From: Adiantum capillus-veneris
Lineage: Eukaryota > Streptophyta > Polypodiopsida > Polypodiales > Pteridaceae
Length of the DNA stretch: 58,000 bases
Assembly: GCA_014529385.2 (NCBI GenBank)
Contig: CM043944.1
Location: forward strand, 87,017,884-87,075,883
Direction of reading: 5' to 3'
In this document: positions 19,782 through 30,049 of the stretch, piece after piece
Layout: each line of letters begins with the position of its first letter
Position numbering within the stretch: position 1 is the stretch's first letter
Made by a program: the position numbers and the translations under genes
Notes under the pieces: generated by a model
The model's input: the letters and a program-made list of their open reading frames with translations, nothing else
What the model was told of the DNA's origin: nothing
Database searches by the model: none

Positions 19782-22420
19782 ATGGATTCCACCAAGTCAT
19801 CGGCAATGAAGAGAAAAAGACCGACAATCAAAGATGCTATTGCAAAAGCAGAACCCTTTGACATTCCAACAGAAACCCTCAAGCCAACCAAAACTTGGGT
19901 GGAGGAAGCAGTATTGGAGAAAGAGGGAATAAAGATCTACCAGGGGACTTTCAGAGATCCTCAAGGGCAAGCGGTGGATGTACCGATGATCCCACAGGAA
20001 TTGGTAGATTATAGCAGGTCAGGAGACATCGCAAGTACCTGGAAAGGGCAGACTTGCACAGTTTCTTCACCTCGAGACCATCAGGTGTGGATACAAGAAG
20101 ATTGTACGAGCTGGCAACATCCATTCAGAAGGATGGAAAAGCCACATTGACAGCCATGGATGGAGAGAAGGTAGAAGTACAGATCACTCCACAGCTAATT
20201 GCAGACGCATTGAAGCTGCACAACAAAGGGAGCTCGGTCAGGGAAATAAGAGAGGCCATAGAGGTCTATGGGCCCAAGAAACAAAATGCGACCTATGGAG
20301 ATATGGCGGACCCAAGAGCGGCAACCCTTTGCCGACTGTACAACCAATTTCTTCATGTTTGCAGTAAAAGACCGCAAAAGTATACGACACCACCCCATGC
20401 CATTGCGACCACCATCACATGGGCATTAAAGAGAAATATGCCAAAAGAGGTGAATTACGCTCAACACATCCACGAGCAAGTAATTGCCATGCACAACGAG
20501 AAGCCAAAATACATAGGAGGAGCGGAAATTCTGACAAGAATAGCTTATGAAGCTATTGGAAAAGCCAGAAGCCGAGACCAAAGAAAAGAAGATAGATCCA
20601 GTTCAGCAAAAGAGAAATGATTATGAGGATCTGGTAGAGATAGGATACACCGAAGAAGAGACCCTTGAGGCAGTTTATGGGATCACCCTACAAAAACAAG
20701 ATGAACGGAGAGGGACGGAGAAAAAGACAAAGAGTAAAAAAGAAAGTGAAGAGAAACTGGACGAACCGAAAGTACTAGAAGAGCCAAAGCCAGTGGAGGT
20801 GGTGGCGGAAAGAGCTTTAGAGTTGACAGATGATGATGAAAAAGACATGCACATGGTGCATGAACTGCTCAGCAAGATAAAAGAAAGGTCCAAGGCAAAG
20901 GAAGTAGAGATTGAGACAGCCAAACAAAGGGAAGCAGAGTTGCAGAGAAATTTAGAGAATGCTATGACTGAATCTGAAAGTCATAAAGCATCACTCTATG
21001 ACGTGGAAAACGAGAGAGACGGCTTGGTACTCCAGCTAGCCGAGGCTTCAAGAGAAGTAACAAGTGCACAAGAAGCAAGGGAGCGGATAGAGGATGAGTT
21101 GGAGGCGGCTAAGGATGAGCTCATTGAGCTAAGGGAAAGAGTCGAGCTCCAAGAAAGAACAATCACTAGACTCAGGTCTACCCCTAGAGCTAGCAGAGCA
21201 GGAACCGAACAAGAGGGAGCTATCGTACCAGTTTTGGAAGACCAGGTCCGAAGCTTACAAAGAGAGCTAAGATTAGAGCAAGTGCAAAGGTTGCACATTG
21301 CGGAGGGATCATTGGCCGCAGAGGAGAGGCTCACATTAGAAAATCAAACACTACGGACAGAGAATGAGGTCCTTCGCAAACAGCTCCAAGATCTACAAGA
21401 GCAACAAAGAAGAGAGACAGAGACACCACAAGAAGAATCAGGTGGAGCAGCCATAGAGCTACCAGAAACTGGAGAGGCAACCACAATTGAAGATCCAGGC
21501 CCAGCTCAAGAGGTGGCCTCGACTTCAAGAATCTCTGAAGAAGAAGAACAAAGGCTCCATGACCAAATAGAAAAGTCAGCAGAGGAGAGTGCCAAGGCAG
21601 AAATGGAATGGGAGAGGAGACTCCTAATCTCCATTAGACTTCAGGGACTAGACACAAAAGTGCTCCATGAACAGTGGATGCAACCCAGCCTGCCTTTCTT
21701 TTTGATGAAATTTGAAGTGCTAAAGAAGAAAAAGAGACTAGAAGGGGAGCAGTATGTCGCTCTTTACGAAGGCGACATCACAAAGGAGGAACAATCAAAG
21801 AAGATAGTAGATTCACAACCTAGATGGAGGAAAGGTTGGCTGAACAAATACCCAGCCTACCTCATCTATTTGGTGGAGGCACCAAAGGAGATTCGGGAGG
21901 ATGCAACCTTCTGCCCAGTGCCAAGAGTCAGAAACTGGAAAGAGCATGGCAGGATTGCAGAAAAGAAGCCAAATTGGCTTAATTATCCCAAGATGCAGGA
22001 CCAAAGGCAGGAGAGAGAATAGGTAAAGCCTACATGGTGAAAACCCTAACAGGCACCATCAAGCTCTTTACTGGCTCTCCTGATCTTTCATGTCAGATGC
22101 TCAAGAAAATCTGCAGGACTCTCTTAGCTTGCATTGAAGTGTTCGCGCCAGATAAAGCCACGACCTCGAGTCTACTATCGACGGCCGACACGGTGTCTGA
22201 TATGATGTACGATCTTTCATTGCAGCCTTCTCCAAAAGTGTTACACCTCCTATACCAAAGGATTATGTTTTTGCCTAGCTTCCACATGCAAACATTCGAA
22301 GAAGCTTTCTACACCGGCTTTTTCACCCACGAAAGCAAAATATTCGGCCCAACCTTGACCATCGGCAACCTACGATACGAATCACACTTGCAGATGCTCA
22401 AGACGACAGGACTTTATTGA
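19782..22420 (+). pseudogene. Element C third ORF: coiled-coil protein in the env-like position, broken by about three frameshifts
   Basis: Starts at ATG 19782 with a basic KRKRP motif near residue 10. The reading moves from phase 0 to phase 2 at about 20055-20100, back to phase 0 at about 20550-20620, and to phase 2 again at about 22010, giving three overlapping frames (19782-20150, 20054-20620, 20547-22022) plus 22034-22420. The segment at 20100-20570 (ITPQLIADALKL, LCRLYNQFLHVC, YAQHIHEQVIAMH) resembles the domain called putative plant transposon protein in Athila-type elements. That is an inference. A long Glu/Lys/Arg-rich coiled coil spans about 20860-21640. I see no signal peptide or membrane segment, so envelope function is not supported. 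In the parent it was probably one protein of about 880 residues. Confidence 0.78.
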
Positions 22421-22457
22421 CCAAGCATAAAAGTCATGTCAGGGACGACATGAACGC

Positions 22458-22469
22458 GGAGGGGGGGAG
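22458..22469 (+). promoter_or_regulatory. Element C 3' polypurine tract
   Basis: GGAGGGGGGGAG lies directly before the 3' LTR start TG at 22470. It is the expected plus-strand primer site and helps fix the LTR boundary. Confidence 0.92.
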
Positions 22470-22756
22470 TGTTGAGCCAGCAGAGGATCACACCCACATT
22501 TTTGCTCACACTCATCATTTTGTAACCATTGATTGCAATAAATGTCTTTCCGACATTAATTTTGATTTGAGCCATTCATTAAGTAACGGGACTCAATTGA
22601 GTTTCCAGCTTGTAATCCCGAAGTAATTTCACTTGCTGATGTAATTAGTTAGAGATGTTCTCACCTCCAAGGCTGAGGTATATAAGCCAAAGTTTTTGTA
22701 ACCTAAGGGATTCAGATTATTAATCAAAGTGAGGTTTTGAGCGCCGTGACTTTGTC

Positions 22757-22790
<34 letters not shown>

Positions 22791-23414
22791 TTATCTACTT
22801 GCTACGCGAGCTACGGAGCCGCCATTGGAGAAGCGACGCCGCCATTGTGTTAGCAACGGCGAGAGCTACGCACAGATACCAAGAGTGCGCGCTATCGGCT
22901 TCTATGTGTAGTAAGTTTCTACGAGCTTCGGTGTGAGTTTTCTTCCAACTCGTGTGTCGGAATGGAGCGTGCAGCATATCTATAGAATCACAACGAGTAG
23001 AGCTACACATTAGTACCATCGGGGTCAAGTTTCGATCACCTGTATTTTTCGGCCTGTCTTCATATGCGTTTACCGCACGGAGTGGTTATAGGTTGATTTT
23101 GCAGTTCAAGTCTTTAGGGTGTTGTTCTTACCTAGTGTATAGACTTCCCCTTGAGTTTGAGATCGATTCAATGATTCTAGATCCTGTTTCGTATAGCATT
23201 CGTTCGTAGTACGGATTTCAGTCACTTGCGTATTTTAGAACTTAGATTTGATTTCCTTAGTAGTGATTGTCATTAGAAGGTCGAGTAGGTGATTTGACAC
23301 CCACCTAGTTGTTTCCATGCGCCTGCAGGTCAAGCTCCGTCCTCGTCTGACAAATTCTATTGTTGGTTGAGTTCTCGCTATTTAGCTTCCGCTAGCGGCG
23401 TAACCGCCTTAACA
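22470..23414 (+). repeat. Element C 3' LTR (945 bp)
   Basis: It matches 4989-5932 with 9 substitutions and one inserted G (GGTCGAGTAGG here, GGTCAGTAGG in the 5' copy). TATA box TATATAA at 22679-22685. It ends CTTAACA, followed directly by GAGAG. Confidence 0.96.
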
Positions 23415-23419
23415 GAGAG
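23415..23419. repeat. Target-site duplication of element C, right copy (GAGAG)
   Basis: Same five bases as 4984-4988, immediately after the 3' LTR. Confidence 0.8.
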
Positions 23420-23790
23420 TGTAAGAGAATTGTAATAGATGGAGACTAGATGAAAGAGTACACAGAAAATAGAACATAGCATAAGAGAGTAGAGAAGGGA
23501 ATTTTCAAGAGAAAGGCTTAAATCTAGCCCCAAACTCCATGGCACCTCTCTTGTGGAGTTGGTATTTAATAGATTATTTGTGGGTTTAAGGTGCCATAAA
23601 TTGAGGTCCCTCTTTTTACAACCACTTCACTTTTGTAAATGAGTGAAGTTCATTAGTTCTTGCATGACCCATGAGGGGAGTTCCCACTAAAATCATTTAC
23701 AAAGCCATAGTGGCTTATTGAAATGAAATTCTAAAATACTGTGCGAATATAAAATGGCCAAGAGTAATTGTCGGTGCCTCTTCATCAACT
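23420..23790 (-). repeat. Element B LTR, second piece (U3 side); right boundary uncertain
   Basis: Continues the LTR begun at 4813 once element C is removed. Read on the minus strand it has a TATA-like TATTAAATACC (plus 23563-23573) in the expected orientation. A plausible LTR end is the CTTCATCA at about 23783-23790, which on the minus strand reads TGATGAAG. No matching second LTR or target duplication was found to prove it. Confidence 0.45.
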
Positions 23791-24172
23791 CCCCGCATTC
23801 CACTCTACAAAATCATCATCATCAAATCAATTAAAAAATAAATAGACAGCACATAATTGACCATTACGCCAGCTATCCCAATTACAGCTAACCACTACAA
23901 CAAGAGGGTGCCCAGTCTCGTAATAAGCTTATACAGAATAGCCACAAAAAATGAAATATCCACCTGCTAAAAAATTAGACAAGTCCATATATCTTTATCA
24001 CAGTCCACGAACATGTTCATGACAACATGTAAAATCCACTTATTTAGAAGAGGAGACTGGTTGTAAATAAACAAAACACATCTCTTTGTTCACAAGAATG
24101 CTTAAAGCATTTTTCTACATTGGTTAACCAAATAATTATTGTCCACACAATGCGAGGTCTTCTGTTGAAAGT
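23791..24172. other. No supported gene
   Basis: AT-rich sequence between the element B remnant and the first minus-strand exon relics. I see no domain, repeat or RNA gene here. Confidence 0.5.
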
Positions 24173-25158
24173 CTACTCTAAGAAATGGTTTGGTGGATCC
24201 AACTCCACAATGTTTGGATGTGGCTCTACAAGAGATGCTACCTTCAAGGAACGCGTTACCTCATCTGGAAGTCTCTTGTCTTGCTCATGTATCTCTCTCA
24301 ATCGACGGACTTGCATCTCCAAAACACTATGTATTTTGGTGGAGAAGTCCTCGTTGCTCTCAAATATTGTCATCATACCGCCCATCTGGATACCCAACAA
24401 AGCCAACACACCGCAATCACCCATGTATTGAATGAGAATGTCGTTCTCATTAGTGTATTTTGCGGAAGAAACTGCCAAAGGAACCAATTCCCACATTCCA
24501 TACCCCCTGCACAACAATTATATGTCAAAGGATATAGAAATAGGTTACATAAAAACTCTATTTAGAGATAGTGGCTGACAAATTATATCTTGTATAGGTG
24601 TCCCATCCTCCTCTCGTGTCCAATCATCGTCCTGCACAAGTGAATCAAACCAAGCATCGTCTAAAGGTATGTTAATGGCCTTTGATGCCCAAGTGTGTTC
24701 ATTTCTCATTACGGACACCAACAATGTGCACATATTTCTACTTTTTCTCTTGCATATTGGTGTCTTACAAACAACCACGTTCAGGTGGTCTTCGCTCCAC
24801 CCAACAATTGATGCCATATCATGCACCATTCTATAATTATCTGGCAGACAAACACCCACGGACACACCTTTGTCATTGTCTATTGCCAGTGCAAGTCAAG
24901 CGAGTTGTCCGAACTGGCATGCTTTCATCTTGTTCCAATCAAGGAATTTTGAATCAAATAGCCCATATATAGGGACATTGGATGGCAAGAAAAGAATAGA
25001 AGTGTTCACTGAGGAATCAACTACTGACCCGTCACGCAATGGCTGTAGGCACTTCTCCACAATGTGTGGCTTGACATTGCTCAACAAAGCATTCTTCAAG
25101 TTATTTTCTATCTTGTCCCAGCCAAGATGCACAATCTGGATATGATTGCCATCGCTAT
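24173..25158 (-). pseudogene. Unrecognised multi-exon gene, 3' exons
   Basis: A minus-strand frame runs from a likely splice acceptor (TTTTGTAG before 25158) to about 24550 (IQIVHLGWDKIE, VPIYGLFDSKFLDW, MASIVGWSEDHLN, WTREEDGTPIQDI). It is interrupted only by a TGA near 24896, where the frame continues on both sides. A further exon from about 24506 (GYGMWELVPLAV) to 24173 ends with a stop after PPNHFLE. Protein-like composition across the stop and AG acceptors support real ancestry. I do not recognise the family. A CGA to TGA change is the simplest reading of the internal stop. Confidence 0.55.
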
Positions 25159-25488
25159 CTACAAAAAAACCTTGAACTAATCAAACAAGATCTCGAAACA
25201 CACTTGAACTGCCATTCGTCAAGGCCTGGCCACTTACCAATTGACGGTATTGTAACCAATGGAAGGTCTGAGACATGCAATATTTATGTTTCCAGGCTCG
25301 TGGCAAAGTCAATCACCTCCTCTGCAGACATCCACCATAGTAGCATATTAATAAAAGAGACAATCAAGCTTCTTATTCTTTTGAATATCAATAGAAATTA
25401 CATTTTTCTTTTATACGAGCCGCTCATTTGTGAGCTAGATGTTTCACCAAAATGCTCCATTTGCATTAAAAAATTGAATTGCTTATTG

Positions 25489-25735
25489 AAAATTAACCAG
25501 CACAATGGTGTAGACAAAAGGCCCCATTGAAACTACCAACTTTGATACCTGAAAAATTGTATCAAATCCCTCTCCTTGAGTCATTTGCACACTAGACTCT
25601 ACTGCTGTGGACATTTGTGCACCTCCACGTGCTCTCTCTTCTCTATCTCTCATAGCTTCATTGTGTGCCTTCTCCTCACGCGAAGGGAAGCACCCATCAT
25701 CATACTCCAAGAACCAGGGTAAATCCTAGTAAACT
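25489..25735 (-). pseudogene. Exon relic of the same minus-strand gene region
   Basis: Frame PWFLEYDDGCF...REEKAHNEAMRDREERARGG, ending GFDTIFQ at a GTATCA donor. An in-frame TAG near 25728 precedes DLPWFLEY. Highly charged and rich in E and R. Probably an exon upstream of 24173-25158, though linkage is inferred from strand and order only. Confidence 0.4.
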
Positions 25736-26798
25736 CTTCCCTTGAATTTGTGGGCTATTTACAAAGGGTTAAATACTTGCTCTAGTTTACCAATTTTGGG
25801 TAGTGTTTGCAAGTTTGCAACACCTCTGATGTTGAGCTTGCGGTTTCAAAACCATCTAACACAAGCAACAACATTGTAAGCAGAAAATTCAAAAAAAAAT
25901 GCAATAAAAATATCTAGTGCTCATACCTGCAAAGACATCTTTTGCCAGCGTTCACCAATGCTTTGGCCACCTCTGATTGTGATCCCTTTTTCAATAGAAC
26001 CAGCTCATAGCGAAGGTCTTTCCTCTATTTGTTAGCTTGGCATCCTCAAGGAACAAATCAAGATTAAGACTAGGCAACAATTTCAAATGTATACTCCGGA
26101 TGCTCATTAGGAGAAAGTTGGACTCACTTTTGGGCCTTTCAGTTCTAGAGAGAGAGTGGTGCTCGACCAATGAAGAAGAGGCTAACATTACGTTGAGAAT
26201 CAACATTTTGGAGCCAAGCTCTTTTAGCAAAAAGGGAGAAAATATTATTTTTGTTCATCAAATTGCACAATTTCACACTTTCAAGGCATAAATGCCATAA
26301 GTCGTACTAACTTTGTACTGACGAATTTCAGAACTTTCATTGAAGACTCTATCTAGTATCTATGTTCCCACCCAAATATGACTTTGAGTAGCTCTACTTC
26401 CCTTTCAAAACTTTCTTCCCTTTTTCATATTTGCGCTAACTTTTCTGTGTATTCTAGTGCACACCATGACTACTTCTTGAAGGCCTAGCACTACTATTGA
26501 CACTGTTAGCATTTTTAACAGTTATACTACAGATGATCAAGCATGGATACCATCTCGAATAACTATCGAAAGTTGGGTACTACTGCAAACTAGGAGGAGG
26601 AAGAGGAGGCAACGCAATGATTTTGTGGAGGCTTTCAAGGGACAAGTTAAAGAGTTTAAAGTGTGTGCAAAAAGCAAGCGGGTGAAAGAGGTCCTCATAC
26701 AACATGCTTTCTAGCATGTAGACTCAAGGTTGCAAACATCTCCTCCAAGTTTTCCACGGAATCGACCCAACTGTAAGTTATTTTGAGCATCTCACTTA
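25736..26798. other. No confident gene; one exon-like stretch
   Basis: Mostly AT-rich sequence. A plus-strand stretch at about 26500-26712 (QAWIPSRITIESW, basic RRRKRRQRND) is protein-like but has no start, and I cannot tie it to a family. Confidence 0.35.
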
Positions 26799-27365
26799 GT
26801 GCATGATTATATTCAAAGGTTAAGTGGTGGATATCATCTTTGGTATGTTCCAGATACTTATCCATCGAATAGGACGGATTGGCAACCAGTTGAGATCATA
26901 GTTGGGATTTTTGATGCTTTCCATGCATTTATTGGTGAGCAAATGTACCGAGGAAGACAACACAAGGAACTTGCAGATAATGGAATATTCTTTTATGATA
27001 TGTCATATTTGGAACCGAGAACTTCCTTTGGTTGGGGTCGTGTAGCTCCTTTGTCACTTCCATCCTTTGACAGCAAGGATTGGTCTTTGCTAGCTTTGCA
27101 AACTAGTGAAAGCTTTAGGAATAGGTTGTTTCAGCTCGCACTATTTATGCCTCTTGAAGTGTTTGTAGATTTCTTCTTCGATGAGCAAATAAGAACTACC
27201 GCAACAATGTTCATTTTCAAGTCTGAGAGTTGTTTAAACTTTTTAGATGATAATTGGGATAGGAAACAATCACAAGGCAAAATTTGTATTTTGCAAAAAA
27301 AAGACCATAATTTGCAAGTTTATAATAAGCTCTCAAGATTTCATAGTGTCATTTTACTATTTTAG
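26799..27365 (+). pseudogene. Unrecognised plus-strand coding relic
   Basis: 188 codons. The first two thirds (YHLWYVPDTYPSNRTDWQP, EIIVGIFDAFHAFIGEQ, SFGWGRVAPLSLPSFDSKDW) look like genuine protein; the end is low-complexity. No known domain is recognised. It may be an exon joined to the exon-like stretch at about 26500-26712 or to sequence after 27400. The downstream sequence carries stops, so any gene is broken. Confidence 0.4.
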
Positions 27366-27926
27366 ATATCATCTTCTTAGTGGGGAGGTTATTCCACTCA
27401 ACCAAAATACAAAGTCTAGCCTCAAGAACAAATCTTTATCAATGGAGCTCTACTTTTGAGACAGCCTACCTACTGTGATGGAGACAATGTCAAGCACAAC
27501 TCTTGCACAGCTCAGGAAAGATCTTACATGTGAAGAACTTCCGCTTTTGTCGGAATTGTATGCATTCAGTCTCAACAATAGAAAGGTGCTTACTAAATGG
27601 ATGAATTTTGATTGTCTTTAATACATTGAGACATAGAATCTAACTCTTTCTTCTTCTCAGATTCCAAGATGCAAGGAGAAAAACAACATTGTGCAAGGAG
27701 TCCCTCTCAAATACACTTCACTTAATTGCTTCCACTGGAAGCTAGGTCACATACATTGTGCACGCAATGAGATTTGATGCCATGCAAACCATGATGTACT
27801 CTTCAAAATGACTAATACAGAGACATTTTGTGCTCAAACAATGTTTAAAAATGTACACTTTTCATTGTCGCAAAACTTTACAAATTGTGTTGTTTCTGTC
27901 AAGATGTCTACAAAGAGAGGTAGTTA

Positions 27927-28690
27927 TTGCTCCCTTCCCCTACTATTGCTCCCCTATCCTCTCCCCAGGTTGGTGCCACTAGTTCCCTGCCCTCTCCCAC
28001 GGTTGCTGTCAATGCTCCCCTGCCCTCTTCCCCGGTTGCTGCTTCTTCTCCCTCGGGGGACGCTGGCCTCGGGCATCCTTTCGTGTCGTTCAAAATCATG
28101 GGCCTCTTCCATGGCTTCCCATGCATCTTGCACCTGTGAAGCTTCCCTCTGTTCTTGCTCTTGCCGTTGACATGTAGCTCATTCCTCTACTTTTGTGGCA
28201 TCTGCATAATATTGATTGATTGCTTCTTGCATATTTTGAATCTCCTCTTGATTTTGATGGTAGCGTTGCATCATTTTGTCAATGCGAGCCTGTTCGAACT
28301 CCTCAGCTCTTGCCTTCCTCTCTTGTATGTCTGTTTACCGAGATTATTATATGCTGGATGGCCATTACAGGGAAAATGTTGCACATCATTGGGGGTGTAG
28401 TTATGTAATTGAAGTTCCTGTAGAAGCGTGATAATAAGAAAGTAAGTAAAGATGTTGCTTCTTTTAGTACAAACGTTGCAGCAAACAAACAATGAAACAA
28501 CATGAATACTTACATTTGGTACATCCAAAATTTGATTGAAGAGCAACAATGCATTCAAACAACTTTGCCAGCCACATCTATAGTCATCAACTTGTGTGGG
28601 CATGGTGACCCGTTCATGCTGGATAATAGTCCCTGGATCATGTTCTAACAAAACATGCTCTACACAGTATACAGATTTTTTCGCAGCACT
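27927..28690 (-). pseudogene. RG-repeat protein relic with a 96-nt intron
   Basis: Two minus-strand exons. The first (about 28690-28514) contains YCVEHVLLEHDPGTII and YRCGWQSCLNALLLFNQ, and ends at donor GTAAGTATT. The intron is 28513-28418 (TTCTACAG acceptor). The second exon starts ELQLHNYTPNDVQHF, then after a one-base shift near 28330 becomes Gln/Glu-rich (ARAEEFEQARID, RQEQEQREASQVQD) and ends in RGRGQG repeats at about 28060-27930. In-frame TGA and TAG codons interrupt it. RG repeats often bind nucleic acid; the specific function is unknown. It may be the 5' part of the gene represented at 24.2-25.7 kb. Confidence 0.5.
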
Positions 28691-28699
28691 ATACACATA

Positions 28700-29168
28700 A
28701 CCACTTGAGTCAGTAACACATTACAAATAGATACTACTTCCAAATGTATCTAAATGTACCTTATGTTTTTACATGATCGTGAAACAACCTGCTTTGCCCG
28801 GAGTTTGTGTAATAGACAATCTTATCTTCAAGGTCAAATAACAACAGACTCCAATGATCACTACACCAAAACCATCAAAGATGAGGAGAAAGATCCTAAA
28901 TCTAACATGGTTTTTAGAAGGCAAGAAGAAACTCAAGATTGATTGTATGCAGTGACCAGAAAACACGCTAGATCAAAATTGACTCTGCTAAACCAGCCCA
29001 ACAAAGCCAAAAAGGAAACTCCGTTGTTCTACAGCATAGGCAAGATCAGCGGATCTATTACGTATATTTTGTTCTGAACATCAACGGGCAGAAGCGAGAT
29101 AGCGTGCCTAACATGAATCAATGGCAGATTAGACTTTAGATATTTCAACGGGCTGTCATTGCCACAAA
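28700..29168. other. No supported gene
   Basis: Sequence between the RG-repeat relic and hairpin array A. I see nothing beyond short frames. Confidence 0.4.
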
Positions 29169-29890
29169 CACATGAGTCGATACCAAGCGATTGGGGCACC
29201 TATCGAATTTCATAAGCCACTGACTCGCTTAGTATTGGCCCATGTCTTAGCGGTAGTGAGCCATCTAATGAACCAAGCATGACTTATAAAGAAAAGCTTG
29301 AGACGTAACACATAACAACGTTGACAAGTGTTGCAAAGACATGGGTCAATACCGAGCGAGTGGTATAACTATCCAATTCCACAAGCCACTGACTCTCTTG
29401 AGACGTAACACATAGCAACGTTGACAAGTGTTGCAAAGACATGGGTCAATACCGAGCTAGTGGTATAACTATCCAATTCCATAAGCCACTGACTCGCTTA
29501 GTATTGACCCATGTCTTAGCGGTAGTGAGCCATCTAATGAACCAAGCATGACTTATAAACAAAATCTTGAGACGTAACACATAGCAACGTTGATGACTGC
29601 CGCTAAGACATGGGTCAATACCGAGTGAGTGGTATAACTATCCAATTCCATAAACCACTGAATCACTTGGTATTGACCCATGTCTTAGCGGTAGTGATCC
29701 ATCTAATGAACCAAGCATGATTTATAAAGAAAAGCTTGATATATAACACATAACAACATTGACAACTGCCGCTAAGACATGGGTCAATACCGAGCGAGTG
29801 GTATAACTATCCAATTACATAAGCCACTAACTCACTTGGTATTGACCCATGTCTTAGTGGAAGTGAGCCATTTAATGAACCAAACATGAC
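29169..29890. repeat. Hairpin array A: 169-bp tandem repeats with about 30-bp inverted arms
   Basis: Unit starts at 29169, 29338, 29438, 29607 and 29776. The spacing is exactly 169 bp except for one unit shortened to 100 bp, which lacks its right arm. Each unit carries GACATGGGTCAATACC + GAGCGAG on the left and its approximate complement (CTCGCTTAGTATTGACCC...) on the right, with a loop of about 25 nt. Spacers between hairpins are also conserved. The first copy is the most diverged (TACCAAGCGA core). Confidence 0.92.
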
Positions 29891-30049
29891 TTATAAAGAG
29901 CTTGAGAAGTACCACATAGCAATGTTGACGACTGCATCCGTTGTGTTGGAGTTGGAGAAACTGTGCATGCACAAGAAGTCTTGTTGATCAAGGTTAAAAT
30001 GCATGCCTCCTCTGACCTTCCAAGCAGCAGTATCTGTGCATGCAGAGGC

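Larger units (their letters stand above)
4989..23414 (+). mobile_element. Element C: nearly complete 18.4-kb Ty3/gypsy element with extra domains
   Basis: Two LTRs of 944 and 945 bp start TGTTGAGCC and end CTTAACA. They are flanked by GAGAG duplications, with a PBS after the first and a polypurine tract before the second. I count 9 substitutions and one 1-bp indel between the LTRs, about 1%, so insertion was recent. Order: leader with palindromes, gag, protease, RT, RNase H, two integrase zinc modules, integrase, second protease-like domain, tail, internal polypurine tract, spacer with palindromes, third ORF. Large size, TGGCGCC PBS and an ORF after pol recall the plant Tat/Athila/Ogre group. 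Lineage placement is inference. It sits inside an LTR of element B. Confidence 0.96.
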
